Part shown: piece after piece, positions 46,662 through 54,746 of the stretch
How the letters are laid out: the number at the start of each line of letters is the position of its first letter
How positions within the stretch are numbered: position 1 is the stretch's first letter
DNA from: [Eubacterium] cellulosolvens LD2006
Lineage (GTDB): Bacteria; Bacillota; Clostridia; Lachnospirales; Lachnospiraceae
Direction: 5' to 3'
Assembly: GCF_000621585.1 (NCBI RefSeq)
Contig: NZ_KK211309.1
Location: forward strand, 436,244-500,243
DNA: 64,000 nt
Translations under genes and position numbers: made by a program
Notes under the pieces: model-generated
The model's input: the letters and a program-made list of their open reading frames with translations, nothing else
The model's database searches: none
Told to the model about the DNA's origin: nothing

Positions 46662-46706
46662 TGGAGTAAGATGAGGAGTAATTGTAACAGAAAGGAAGAA
46701 ATAACT

Positions 46707-47633
46707 ATGCCAATTAAAGTTCAAAACGATCTTCCTGTAAAAGAGATCCTTGAAAGTGAAAATATATTTGTCATGGATGAGGAGCGCGCGATCCACCAGG
46801 ATATCCGACCGCTTCAGATCCTGATTCTGAATCTGATGCCGCTCAAGGAGGCGACGGAACTGCAGCTTCTCCGCTGTCTCTCCAATTCACCGGTGCAGAT
46901 CGATATAACCTTCATGGTTCCGGCGACACACCGAATCAAAAACGGTTCGATCAGCCACATCAACAAGTTCTATGTGACATTCGATGACATCCGAAACGAG
47001 TTCTATGACGGCATGATCATCACCGGCGCGCCGATCGAGCTGATGGAGTTCGAGGAGGTGGATTACTGGAAAGAACTCTGTGAGATTCTTGACTGGACAG
47101 AGACGCACGTGACCTCCACGATGTTCCAGTGCTGGAGCGCCCAGGCGGCCATGTATTATTTCTACGGGATCAACAAGAGATACCTCGACTCGAAAATGTT
47201 CGGTCTCTTTGAACATAAAGTACACAACCGGAAAATACCGCTTGTTCGGGGCTTTGACGATGTTTTCCTCTGCCCGCACTCGAGACACACCGAGATCCCG
47301 ATGGACGAGATTGTCAGGCATCCGGAGATCATGGTGCTGACCGACTCCGACGAGGCGGGATTCTTCCTCGGTATGGCGGACGACGGCCGGAAAGTCTTTG
47401 TGCAGGGACATCCGGAGTACGACCGGCTCACACTGGACACGGAGTATAAGAGAGATCTCGGAAAGGGACTGGAGATCGAGAAACCTGTCAATTACTATCC
47501 GGACGATGATCCGGAGCAGAAGCCGCTGCTGCGGTGGCGCTCCATCTCCGCTGCACTGTACGCGAACTGGATCAATTACTATGTATATCAGGCGACCCCG
47601 TACGATATGTATGGAACGCCGGTTTTCAAGTAA
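46707..47633 (+). CDS. metA: homoserine O-acetyltransferase, MetA type
   Basis: 308 residues of the glutamine-amidotransferase-like MetA family. Nucleophile Cys142 in MFQCWSAQAAM, catalytic His/Glu in VQGHPEYDRL. Residue 111, in GAPIELMEF, is Glu: in MetA enzymes Glu here selects acetyl-CoA while Gly selects succinyl-CoA, so the product should be O-acetylhomoserine despite the common succinyl name. First step of methionine synthesis from homoserine. The start at 46707 has AAAGGAAG upstream; the longer frame from 46644 starts within the leader. Confidence 0.95.
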   Translation: MPIKVQNDLPVKEILESENIFVMDEERAIHQDIRPLQILILNLMPLKEATELQLLRCLSNSPVQIDITFMVPATHRIKNGSISHINKFYVTFDDIRNEFYDGMIITGAPIELMEFEEVDYWKELCEILDWTETHVTSTMFQCWSAQAAMYYFYGINKRYLDSKMFGLFEHKVHNRKIPLVRGFDDVFLCPHSRHTEIPMDEIVRHPEIMVLTDSDEAGFFLGMADDGRKVFVQGHPEYDRLTLDTEYKRDLGKGLEIEKPVNYYPDDDPEQKPLLRWRSISAALYANWINYYVYQATPYDMYGTPVFK

Positions 47634-47720
47634 GGATAGAGCGATATTGAAGAGAAAACTTAAAACATGGTTTCTTTCTTGCGTATTCTAAAAATCTGCA
47701 TATAAACAAATTTTGATTTA

Positions 47721-47762
47721 AAAAAGTGAGGCTGACGCGCTTTGACGACAGCCTCACTTTTT
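47721..47762 (+). terminator. bidirectional terminator between metA and GH26 genes
   Basis: AAAAAGTGAGGCTG/CAGCCTCACTTTTT perfect 14-bp stem. The right T-run touches the GH26 stop codon, so it serves both converging genes. Confidence 0.9.
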
Positions 47763-48717
47763 AGGTGGATGCAGGAAGTGAGACGGCATAATTGCTCTCG
47801 TACATCCGCTTCAGATTCTCGATGGAATTGTACTGCTCCCCGATGCAGAATTCTTTGGACCAGCACATATAGTAGGCCCAGGGAATCCTTGATTTCTCGA
47901 GTAGATCCGGATCCGGCAGATAACCGATCTCGGCCAGGGCGGCGACCTTTGTCGTGGTTGTATTTTTGATCAGTGCGTAATAGTCGTCAGCGTAGTCCGT
48001 CGCCTTGTACTGTTCCATGTACAGATCCACGGAGATGACATCGACATAGGCGTCGCCGGGATAGCCGTCGGCTGTACGGCAGTTCCAGACCCAGAGAAGG
48101 TTGTCCAGGTGGTGGACAGAGGTGTAATAGTTATACATGAGGATGTACAGATCTCTGGCGACGGAAGGACCTTTGGATCCCCACCAGAACCAGGTGCCGT
48201 CGGATTCGTGGAACGGACGCCAGAGAACGGGGATCTTCGCGTCAAGGAATCTGCGCAGCTCCCCGGCGATTTCATCCAGATCGTGGTAAAAGGCTGCCCG
48301 CTCGGGAGAGCCCTCCACAAGAACTTTTTCCGGATCGAAGGTCGTGTGCTCCGCGTAGAAACTCTTGTCCTCTCCGTAGAGCGGTGAAAACCAGTGAAAG
48401 GAAAGGGTGACAATGCCATCCCCGGAGGCTGCCCAGCGAAGGGCGGTTTCCATGGTTCCCTTGTTTTCTTCGACCTCGGTCAGACAGGCTTCGGATGCGT
48501 GCTCATAATTGATGTTCGGAGAGTAGCCGAGGAGCTCGAAGCCGCGAAGCAGGGGCTCGCGGCCGGTCGTCTTCCGGATATAATCGATTTCCTCCATGGG
48601 ATTTGTCTGGGTGTGCTGTCCGGTGATCAGCCGGTTTCCGGCACTCTGACAGAGACGTGCGAGTAATTCCCGTGCCTCGGATGTTGCATTCGGGTTGACG
48701 GGCAGATATGGTTTCAT
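47761..48717 (-). CDS. intracellular GH26-like beta-mannanase
   Basis: 318 residues, one TIM-barrel domain. ITGQHTQTNP near the N-terminus, acid/base Glu in LWRPFHESDGTWFWWG, and a second Glu in ALAEIGYLPD as nucleophile are the GH26 pattern (WRPxHE, and E in xxE on strand 7). There is no signal peptide or carbohydrate-binding module, so it should act on imported mannan or galactomannan oligosaccharides. RBS GGAGG on the - strand. Single gene, divergent from pepT. Confidence 0.88.
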   Translation of the reverse strand: MKPYLPVNPNATSEARELLARLCQSAGNRLITGQHTQTNPMEEIDYIRKTTGREPLLRGFELLGYSPNINYEHASEACLTEVEENKGTMETALRWAASGDGIVTLSFHWFSPLYGEDKSFYAEHTTFDPEKVLVEGSPERAAFYHDLDEIAGELRRFLDAKIPVLWRPFHESDGTWFWWGSKGPSVARDLYILMYNYYTSVHHLDNLLWVWNCRTADGYPGDAYVDVISVDLYMEQYKATDYADDYYALIKNTTTTKVAALAEIGYLPDPDLLEKSRIPWAYYMCWSKEFCIGEQYNSIENLKRMYESNYAVSLPAST

Positions 48718-48821
48718 AGGTGGAATTCCTCCTTGGTATCATCAGATTCTTTTGTATGCTATTATAGTATATGCATTCGACGTATTCGTCGAGCATTTTG
48801 TGACAGAGGGAGGAAGAAACA

Positions 48822-50063
48822 ATGATCAGAAATACAAAACTCGTCGATCGTTTTCTTAGATATGTAAAGATAGATACCCAGTCATCGGAGGAAGCGGAGG
48901 AGCAGCCGTCGACGCAGAAACAGAGAGTTCTTGCCGATCTTCTGGCAGAGGAACTTGAAGCCCTCGGTGCCGCTGTGGATTACGACCGCGAGCACTGCTA
49001 TATCTATGCTTCTGTACCGGGAAACGGAACGGCGGATACGGCACTCGGCTTCATCGCCCATATGGACACGTCTCCGGCGGTCTCCGGCGCGGGAGTTGCG
49101 CCGAGAATCATCGGGACCTATGACGGAACGGATGAGATCCTTACGACGGAGGATTTTCCGGAGCTTCTTCACCATATCGGGGAGGATCTGATCGCGACGG
49201 ACGGAAAAACGCTTCTCGGTGCCGATGACAAAGCCGGAATTGCCGAGATCATGAATATGCTGGAATACTTCTTTGAGCATCCGGAAATCAAACACCGGCC
49301 GATCCGGGTGGCCCTTACGCCGGATGAGGAGATCGGAAGGGGCACTGAAAATTTTGACGTGGCGAGATTCGGTGCCGCGCAGGCCTATACGGTCGACGGC
49401 GGGAAGCTCGGTGTCATCGAGTACGAGTGTTTTCACGCGGCAGCGGCCAGGGTTACGGTGAGCGGAAGAAGTGTGCACACCGGCGACGCGAAGAACAGGA
49501 TGATCAACGCGGTGCGGCTGGCGATGGAATACAGCGCAATGCTTCCGGAGGCGGAGACGCCGGAGCACACGGAGGGCTATGAGGGCTTTTACCATCTGGA
49601 CAAGATCCGCGGAGATGTTGAGGAGGCTGTTCTTGATTACATTCTTCGGGATCATGACAGGGAGAAGTTTCAGGCGAGGAAGAACGTCATGCTTCAGAAC
49701 GCGGACTATATGAACCGGAAATACGGAAGCGGGAACGTGAACGGGATCAATGTACACGGAAAGGAACTGGTGCGCGTGGAAATCCGGGATCAGTATTCCA
49801 ATATGGCAGAGATTATGAAGGATCATATGGAACTGATCACAAACGCCGAGGATGCCCTTCGCTCCCTCGGTGTGGAACCGGTGACGGAGCCGATCAGAGG
49901 AGGTACGGACGGTGCGGCGCTCAGCTTTATGGGGGTTCCCTGTCCGAACCTTTGTACCGGAGGGTACAATTATCACAGCAGATATGAATACGCGAGCGTG
50001 CAGGAGATGGAGAAGACTGCGGAACTTCTCATCCTGCTCGCCAAAGCGGAGTCCGAAGGATAA
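48822..50063 (+). CDS. pepT: peptidase T (tripeptidase)
   Basis: 413 residues, M20 metallopeptidase. Zinc ligands and catalytic residues: GFIAHMDTSPAVSG (His, Asp), LLGADDKAGIAE (bridging Asp), TPDEEIGRG (general base Glu, ligand Glu), and YTVDGGKLG (Asp); the NIHPG-like region reads SVHTGDAKNRMINA and the last ligand His is in NYHSRYEY. It removes the N-terminal residue of tripeptides in the cytoplasm. RBS GGGAGGAAG. Start fits the family. Confidence 0.95.
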   Translation: MIRNTKLVDRFLRYVKIDTQSSEEAEEQPSTQKQRVLADLLAEELEALGAAVDYDREHCYIYASVPGNGTADTALGFIAHMDTSPAVSGAGVAPRIIGTYDGTDEILTTEDFPELLHHIGEDLIATDGKTLLGADDKAGIAEIMNMLEYFFEHPEIKHRPIRVALTPDEEIGRGTENFDVARFGAAQAYTVDGGKLGVIEYECFHAAAARVTVSGRSVHTGDAKNRMINAVRLAMEYSAMLPEAETPEHTEGYEGFYHLDKIRGDVEEAVLDYILRDHDREKFQARKNVMLQNADYMNRKYGSGNVNGINVHGKELVRVEIRDQYSNMAEIMKDHMELITNAEDALRSLGVEPVTEPIRGGTDGAALSFMGVPCPNLCTGGYNYHSRYEYASVQEMEKTAELLILLAKAESEG

Positions 50064-50113
50064 GCGGCTTATTGACGATGGATGTAAGGGTCAGGCGTGA
50101 CCGTACAGGTGAG

Positions 50114-50136
50114 AAATCAGAAGACAGTTCTGATTT
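50114..50136 (+). other. inverted repeat between pepT and RlmD-like gene
   Basis: Perfect AAATCAGAA/TTCTGATTT with a 5-bp loop; no T-run beyond TTTATG. Could be an operator or a weak terminator. Confidence 0.4.
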
Positions 50137-50173
50137 ATGAGTAATGGATTGATCGGGAAAAAAGAGGACTGGA

Positions 50174-51553
50174 ATGGAAAACAGGAAAGAGAAAAACAGG
50201 CAGGTGCGGGGCGCTTTTAAACGCGCGGACCAGAAGAGAGAAAAGGTAGGCGCGAAGGAAGACAGACCGAAGGAAAACAGACGGAAGGAAGACAGACCGA
50301 AGGAAAACAGACGGAAGGAAGTCAGACCGGAGAGTGAAGGAAAACCGAAGAGCGGCGTAAAGTGCAGAATTGACAGGAAATGCGGCGGCTGTGTGTATCT
50401 CAGACATACCTATGAGGAGCAGCTGGCGATCAAGGAGAAACAGGTTCGTTTGCTCATGGACGGGATTGCGAAGGTCCGACCTGTAACCGGCATGGAGGAC
50501 CCCTTCCACTACCGCAACAAGGTCAATGCGGCTTTCCAGAGAAAGCGGGACGGAAAAATTGTCTCCGGCATTTATGAGGAGGGAACCCACAATGTGATTC
50601 CGGTGACGAACTGTCTGATTGAGGATCGCAAGGCCGATGAAATCATCGGCACGATCCGGAAACTGGCACTCTCGTTTAAGGTGCGGATTTTTGACGAGGA
50701 TCACGGAAGCGGACTTCTCCGCCATGTCATGATCCGAAGGGGACACGTGTCCGGCCAGATTCTGGTCATCCTTGTGGTGGCATCGCCGGTTTTTCCGTCC
50801 AAGAACAACTTTGTAAAAGCCCTTCGGGCCGCCCATCCGGAGATCACGTCGGTCGTTCTCAATATCAATGACAAGCAGACGAGTATGGTGCTCGGAAGCC
50901 GAAACATCACGCTCTACGGAAAGGGCTATATCGAGGATACACTCTGTGGCTGCAAGTTCCGTATCTCGCCGTCCTCCTTCTACCAGATCAATTCCGTCCA
51001 GACGGAAAAACTCTACGGCAAAGCGATTGAGCTGGCGGAGCTTGGCGGTAAGGAGACGGTGTTTGATGCCTACTGCGGAATCGGAACCATCGGAATCACG
51101 GCGTCTTCCAAAGCAGGAAGAGTCATCGGTGTCGAACTGAACAAACAGGCGGTGCGCGACGCGGCGGTGAACGCGAAGCTGAACAGTATATCCAACATCC
51201 GCTTCTATGCGGATGACGCAGGCAGATTTCTCACTGAGATGGCCGAAAGGGGAGAGAAGGCGGATGTCCTCTTCATGGATCCTCCGAGAAGCGGAAGTAC
51301 GGAAGTCTTCATGAAGGCGGCGGTCGATATGGAACCGTTGAGAATTGTGTACGTCTCCTGCGACCCGGAGACGATGGCGCGGGATCTCCGTTTTCTGCGA
51401 AAAGAGTACACGGTCGGAGAGATCTGGCCCTTCGATATGTTTCCGTGGACAAAGTCGATTGAATGCGTGACGGTTCTTACGCGGAAAAGTCTGCGGAAAC
51501 CATCGGCGGCTGGCCGGACGGGACAGGCGAAAAAAGATGTGAAAAGTTGTTGA
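50174..51553 (+). CDS. 23S rRNA (uracil-5)-methyltransferase, RlmD/RumA family
   Basis: 459 residues. A basic N-terminal tail (1-60) contains five in-frame 5-residue repeats (KEDRP/KENRR). Then comes an iron-sulfur cluster motif C-x5-C-x2-C (CRIDRKCGGC) with a fourth Cys in TNCLIED, and a SAM-dependent methyltransferase domain: FDAYCGIGTIGI, MDPPRSG, and the catalytic Cys in YVSCDPETMARDL. Methylates a uridine of 23S rRNA. No TRAM domain is evident: the tail replaces it. RBS weak (GGACTGG). Confidence 0.92.
   Translation: MENRKEKNRQVRGAFKRADQKREKVGAKEDRPKENRRKEDRPKENRRKEVRPESEGKPKSGVKCRIDRKCGGCVYLRHTYEEQLAIKEKQVRLLMDGIAKVRPVTGMEDPFHYRNKVNAAFQRKRDGKIVSGIYEEGTHNVIPVTNCLIEDRKADEIIGTIRKLALSFKVRIFDEDHGSGLLRHVMIRRGHVSGQILVILVVASPVFPSKNNFVKALRAAHPEITSVVLNINDKQTSMVLGSRNITLYGKGYIEDTLCGCKFRISPSSFYQINSVQTEKLYGKAIELAELGGKETVFDAYCGIGTIGITASSKAGRVIGVELNKQAVRDAAVNAKLNSISNIRFYADDAGRFLTEMAERGEKADVLFMDPPRSGSTEVFMKAAVDMEPLRIVYVSCDPETMARDLRFLRKEYTVGEIWPFDMFPWTKSIECVTVLTRKSLRKPSAAGRTGQAKKDVKSC
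50255..50329 (+). repeat. 15-bp tandem repeat inside RlmD-like gene
   Basis: Five units of GAAGGAAGACAGACC / GAAGGAAAACAGACG, alternating, the last one GAAGGAAGTCAGACC. The unit is a multiple of three, so copy number changes would lengthen the protein tail without frameshift. Confidence 0.85.
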
Positions 51554-51578
51554 CAATGCGTGAGGATTCATGTATATT
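51550..51578 (+). promoter_or_regulatory. promoter of tRNA-Gly
   Basis: TTGACA overlapping the preceding stop codon, 17-bp spacer, TATATT. Confidence 0.8.
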
Positions 51579-51615
51579 ATCTTTTGTCAGCGCGACAAGA
51601 GCTGACAGAAGATAT

Positions 51616-51687
51616 GCGCGAGTGGCTCAGGGGTGGAGTACAACCTTGCCAAGGTTGGGGTCGCGGGTTCGAATCCCGTCTCGCGCT
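51616..51687 (+). tRNA. tRNA-Gly (GCC)
   Basis: 72 nt. Acceptor GCGCGAG/CTCGCGC, anticodon arm CAACC-TTGCCAA-GGTTG with anticodon GCC, T-arm GCGGGTTCGAATCCCGT. Discriminator T; no CCA encoded. Confidence 0.97.
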
Positions 51688-51691
51688 CGCA

Positions 51692-51722
51692 AAGGCGGAT
51701 CGGTATTGATCCGCCTTTTTTT
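51692..51722 (+). terminator. terminator of tRNA-Gly
   Basis: AGGCGGATC/GATCCGCCT stem followed by TTTTTT. Confidence 0.9.
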
Positions 51723-51839
51723 GTGTGACAACGAGCCGGGTATCGAACTTAATAAAAAAGTAACACAAAATTCTTTGATTATATTTATTAACTTAGTATA
51801 ATCCTTAATAAGTTTGAAAAAAAATAAGGGAAATCAGCT

Positions 51840-52709
51840 ATGAAAAAATCAGAGGACAGAACGATTCTTCATGTGGCAGTGGGAGCTGTCGTCGTTATCG
51901 CGCTTGTCGTTGTTATTTGTTCCCTTTTCGGGGGCAGCGGCAAGTCTTCCGTTTCTACATCAGAAATTCATCAGGGCGTCGCCTTTCTGGAACAGCAGGA
52001 GCAGGGGGATGTCTCTGTCGTACAGGGAAAAATCAGAGAAATTCAGCAGAAGAAAGAAGCCGCTGCGCGTTCGCAGCGAAGGAAGCAGTTTGAGGACGGG
52101 CAGATCGACGTCTGGGAACTGTTTAGGAATTACGCGATTCTCGGGGATTCCAGATCCGAGGGATTCATTGATTTCGGTTATCTCTCGAGTGAGAGAGTGC
52201 TTGCCGGAAAGGGAGACAACATCGATAAGATTCCGGAACATATGGATAAGCTGAAAGCACTCAATCCGTCGCAGATTTTTATTTGCTACGGCATGAACGA
52301 TCTCACGAATAATATCGGAGGTTCTCCGGAGGGCTGGGTGGCCAGGTACGGGGAGTACATCGACCTGATCCGCCAGAACATTCCGGGAACGGAAATCTAT
52401 GTGAACGACATCATGGCGCCGCAGGACGCTGCCTATGCGGTTTCCGGAAACCTCGCGAATTACGCACAGTACAATGAGGTGCTGAAAACGATGTGCAAGG
52501 CGAAGGGCGTACATTACATCGACACGACGGAGACGACCTCTTCAAACGCGGATCTGTACGCGCCGGACGGTATTCATTTTAATTATGACTTTTATCCCTA
52601 CTGGGCAGCGGATATGCAGCTTGCTGTCATGGGTGAGGATGAGACGGATGTGAACAGCGGTTCAGAGAAGGATCAGCCCGAAGAGGCGGGAGAAGGTCTG
52701 GACGAATGA
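51840..52709 (+). CDS. membrane-anchored SGNH/GDSL hydrolase
   Basis: 289 residues. N-terminal signal anchor (about 10-30), a helical linker rich in Gln/Lys/Arg (about 45-82), and an SGNH domain: block I YAILGDSRSEG, block III ICYGMNDLT, block V PDGIHFNYDFY. The acidic C-terminus is disordered. In clusters with an MBOAT and a DHHW protein, such enzymes add or remove O-acetyl groups on secreted polysaccharide or cell wall. First gene of a five-gene cluster; next gene is 16 bp away. Confidence 0.9.
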   Translation: MKKSEDRTILHVAVGAVVVIALVVVICSLFGGSGKSSVSTSEIHQGVAFLEQQEQGDVSVVQGKIREIQQKKEAAARSQRRKQFEDGQIDVWELFRNYAILGDSRSEGFIDFGYLSSERVLAGKGDNIDKIPEHMDKLKALNPSQIFICYGMNDLTNNIGGSPEGWVARYGEYIDLIRQNIPGTEIYVNDIMAPQDAAYAVSGNLANYAQYNEVLKTMCKAKGVHYIDTTETTSSNADLYAPDGIHFNYDFYPYWAADMQLAVMGEDETDVNSGSEKDQPEEAGEGLDE

Positions 52710-52725
52710 GAAATGTGGGGGCAAG

Positions 52726-53217
52726 ATGGAAAGAGATTTTTCAGAATTGAAAATGATCAGCTATGCGAAATGGCTGTTGGTTCTGATCGCCGTGATCGCG
52801 ATTATTCTCCAGTCTGTGAGCGGACGATCGAGCAGCACGGAGATCGGCGAGATGAAAGATAAGGTGACGGCACAGGCCGATCTCTCGAAGATGCAGGAGG
52901 GAGACAATCAGATGATCCGCCGTCTCTACGGACTGGATGTATCGCAGTTCGAGGGCGTTGTACTGTATTATCCTGTCACCAACATGGGCGCGGAGGAGAT
53001 CCTCCTGGTCAAAATGAAAGACAAGAGTCAGCAGGCTGAGGTGAAGGCGGCCATTGAAAAAAGGCTGGACACTCAGAAGAAGAGCTTCGCCGGTTACGGC
53101 GCGGATCAGACCGCGATGCTTGAGAAGAGTATCACGGACATTCACGGGAACTACGCGTTTTTCGGCTGCGGAGAACAGCCCGAAGCGATGCATCAGGCGT
53201 TTCGGAAAGCATATTGA
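52726..53217 (+). CDS. DUF4358 lipoprotein-like membrane protein
   Basis: 163 residues. A membrane helix about 12-30, then an outside domain of DUF4358 type: MIRRLYGLDVSQFEGVVLYY, MGAEEILLVKMKDKSQ, and a terminal YAFFGCGEQPEAM. Members are common beside MBOAT genes in Clostridia; the function is unknown. Placed between the SGNH and MBOAT genes with gaps of 16 and 14 bp. Confidence 0.85.
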   Translation: MERDFSELKMISYAKWLLVLIAVIAIILQSVSGRSSSTEIGEMKDKVTAQADLSKMQEGDNQMIRRLYGLDVSQFEGVVLYYPVTNMGAEEILLVKMKDKSQQAEVKAAIEKRLDTQKKSFAGYGADQTAMLEKSITDIHGNYAFFGCGEQPEAMHQAFRKAY

Positions 53218-53231
53218 GGGGGAAGAAGTAG

Positions 53232-54620
53232 ATGACATTCAACAGTATATCGTTTGCGTTTATTTTTCTTCCGCTGTCCCTGCTTTTGTATTACATCGTT
53301 CCGCGCAGGATCAAGTCTTTTGTGCTCGTCCTTCTGAGCCTGTTGTTTTATGCGTGGGGAGATGTGCGCTATCTCCTGCTCCTTCTTTTTTCCATGGCCT
53401 TCAACTATCTGGCTGCCATGGAAATCTACGGATGGAGACAGAGGGGCTTTGAGGAAAAAACAAAGGGAGCTGTCATTTCCGCCGTTGTCGTAAATCTGGC
53501 ATTGCTCGGCTTCTACAAGTACGTGGGTTTCCTTCTCGGAATCATCGGTATCAAATATCAGGCACCGCCGCTTCCGATCGGAATTTCCTTCTACACCTTC
53601 ACGGTGCTCTCCTACGTGCTGGATGTGTATTTCGGAAAAGCGCCCTGTGAGAGAAATATCATTTCTTACATGCTGTATGTTTCGTTCTTTCCGAAGATTA
53701 CACAGGGACCGATTGTGGAGTATCATAAGATCAGAGAGCAGCTTGCGGCAAGGGAACTCTCCGCGGTCGGTTTTTGCAGCGGAATGCGTCTGTTTCTCGT
53801 CGGCATGTTCAAGAAGGTTCTGATTGCGGATAACCTCGGGACGGCCTTTTCCTCCCTGCAGAGCGTGGGTCAGATGGCGTCGGCGACGGCGTGGCTCGGC
53901 ATGATCTTCTACAGTCTGCAGTTGTATTTTGACTTCAGCGGCTATTCGGACATGGCCATCGGACTTGCGAGAATGTTCGGCTTCCGCCTGGAGAAAAACT
54001 TTGACTACCCGTACATGGCGGACAGCGTGACGGATTTCTGGAGACGCTGGCACATCTCCCTGGGAGGCTGGTTCCGGGACTACGTATATATACCGCTCGG
54101 CGGAAACCGCTGTAGCAAAGGGAGACAGATTCTGAATCTTTCCGTGGTCTGGCTGCTGACCGGTATCTGGCACGGGGCGAGCTGGAACTTCATCGTCTGG
54201 GGAATTTATCACGGACTGTGGGTGATCGCTGACAAGGTTTTCTTCAGCAGGTTCCTGAACCGTGTTCCGCGCTTGTTCCGGATCGCCGGCACGACACTGA
54301 TCGCGTTCTTCGGCTGGATCTTTTTCTTTTCGCCGACGCTCGGAGACGCCTTCGGCTGGATGGGGCAGATGTTCGGATCCGCGCACATGGGATTCTGGAA
54401 TGCCACGACTTCCTATTATCTCGGAAGTAACTTCCTGCTTCTGATCCTGGCGTTCCTCTGCTGCGGACCGAACGTGAGCAGACTTGTTAACGCCTATTCG
54501 TACGAGAAGAGCAGAGTGCACGCCGGGATTTCCGTGGCCTGTTATCTGCTGCTCTTTATTCTCTGTATTTCAAATATGATCGCGAATTCCTATTCGTCGT
54601 TCCTGTACTTCCGGTTCTGA
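53232..54620 (+). CDS. MBOAT O-acyltransferase (AlgI/PatB-like)
   Basis: 462 residues, about 11-12 membrane helices. MBOAT marks: FPKITQGPIVEY, YFDFSGYSDMAIGLARMFG, DFWRRWHISLGGWFRDYVYIPLGGNR and the catalytic His in LTGIWHGASWNFIVWG. It passes acetyl groups across the membrane to surface polysaccharide. Its partners for transfer outside are the DHHW and SGNH proteins in the same cluster. RBS GGGGGAAGAAG. Confidence 0.95.
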   Translation: MTFNSISFAFIFLPLSLLLYYIVPRRIKSFVLVLLSLLFYAWGDVRYLLLLLFSMAFNYLAAMEIYGWRQRGFEEKTKGAVISAVVVNLALLGFYKYVGFLLGIIGIKYQAPPLPIGISFYTFTVLSYVLDVYFGKAPCERNIISYMLYVSFFPKITQGPIVEYHKIREQLAARELSAVGFCSGMRLFLVGMFKKVLIADNLGTAFSSLQSVGQMASATAWLGMIFYSLQLYFDFSGYSDMAIGLARMFGFRLEKNFDYPYMADSVTDFWRRWHISLGGWFRDYVYIPLGGNRCSKGRQILNLSVVWLLTGIWHGASWNFIVWGIYHGLWVIADKVFFSRFLNRVPRLFRIAGTTLIAFFGWIFFFSPTLGDAFGWMGQMFGSAHMGFWNATTSYYLGSNFLLLILAFLCCGPNVSRLVNAYSYEKSRVHAGISVACYLLLFILCISNMIANSYSSFLYFRF

Positions 54621-54746
54621 TCCGGGGATTTCCGGATGGATTCGGCGCATTCGTCGAGTTATTCTGCGACAGCTATACTTGATATTGTTTTGTGAATGAT
54701 GTACCGGAGAGAAGAAAAAACAGTAACACAAATATGAGGGGATGCA

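Noticed and set aside
46553-46706. SAM-I or S(MK) riboswitch before metA
   Set aside because: A GTAACCGAAA stretch recalls S(MK), but the rest of the core is missing, and no SAM-I core elements are present. Kept only as an unclassified structured leader.
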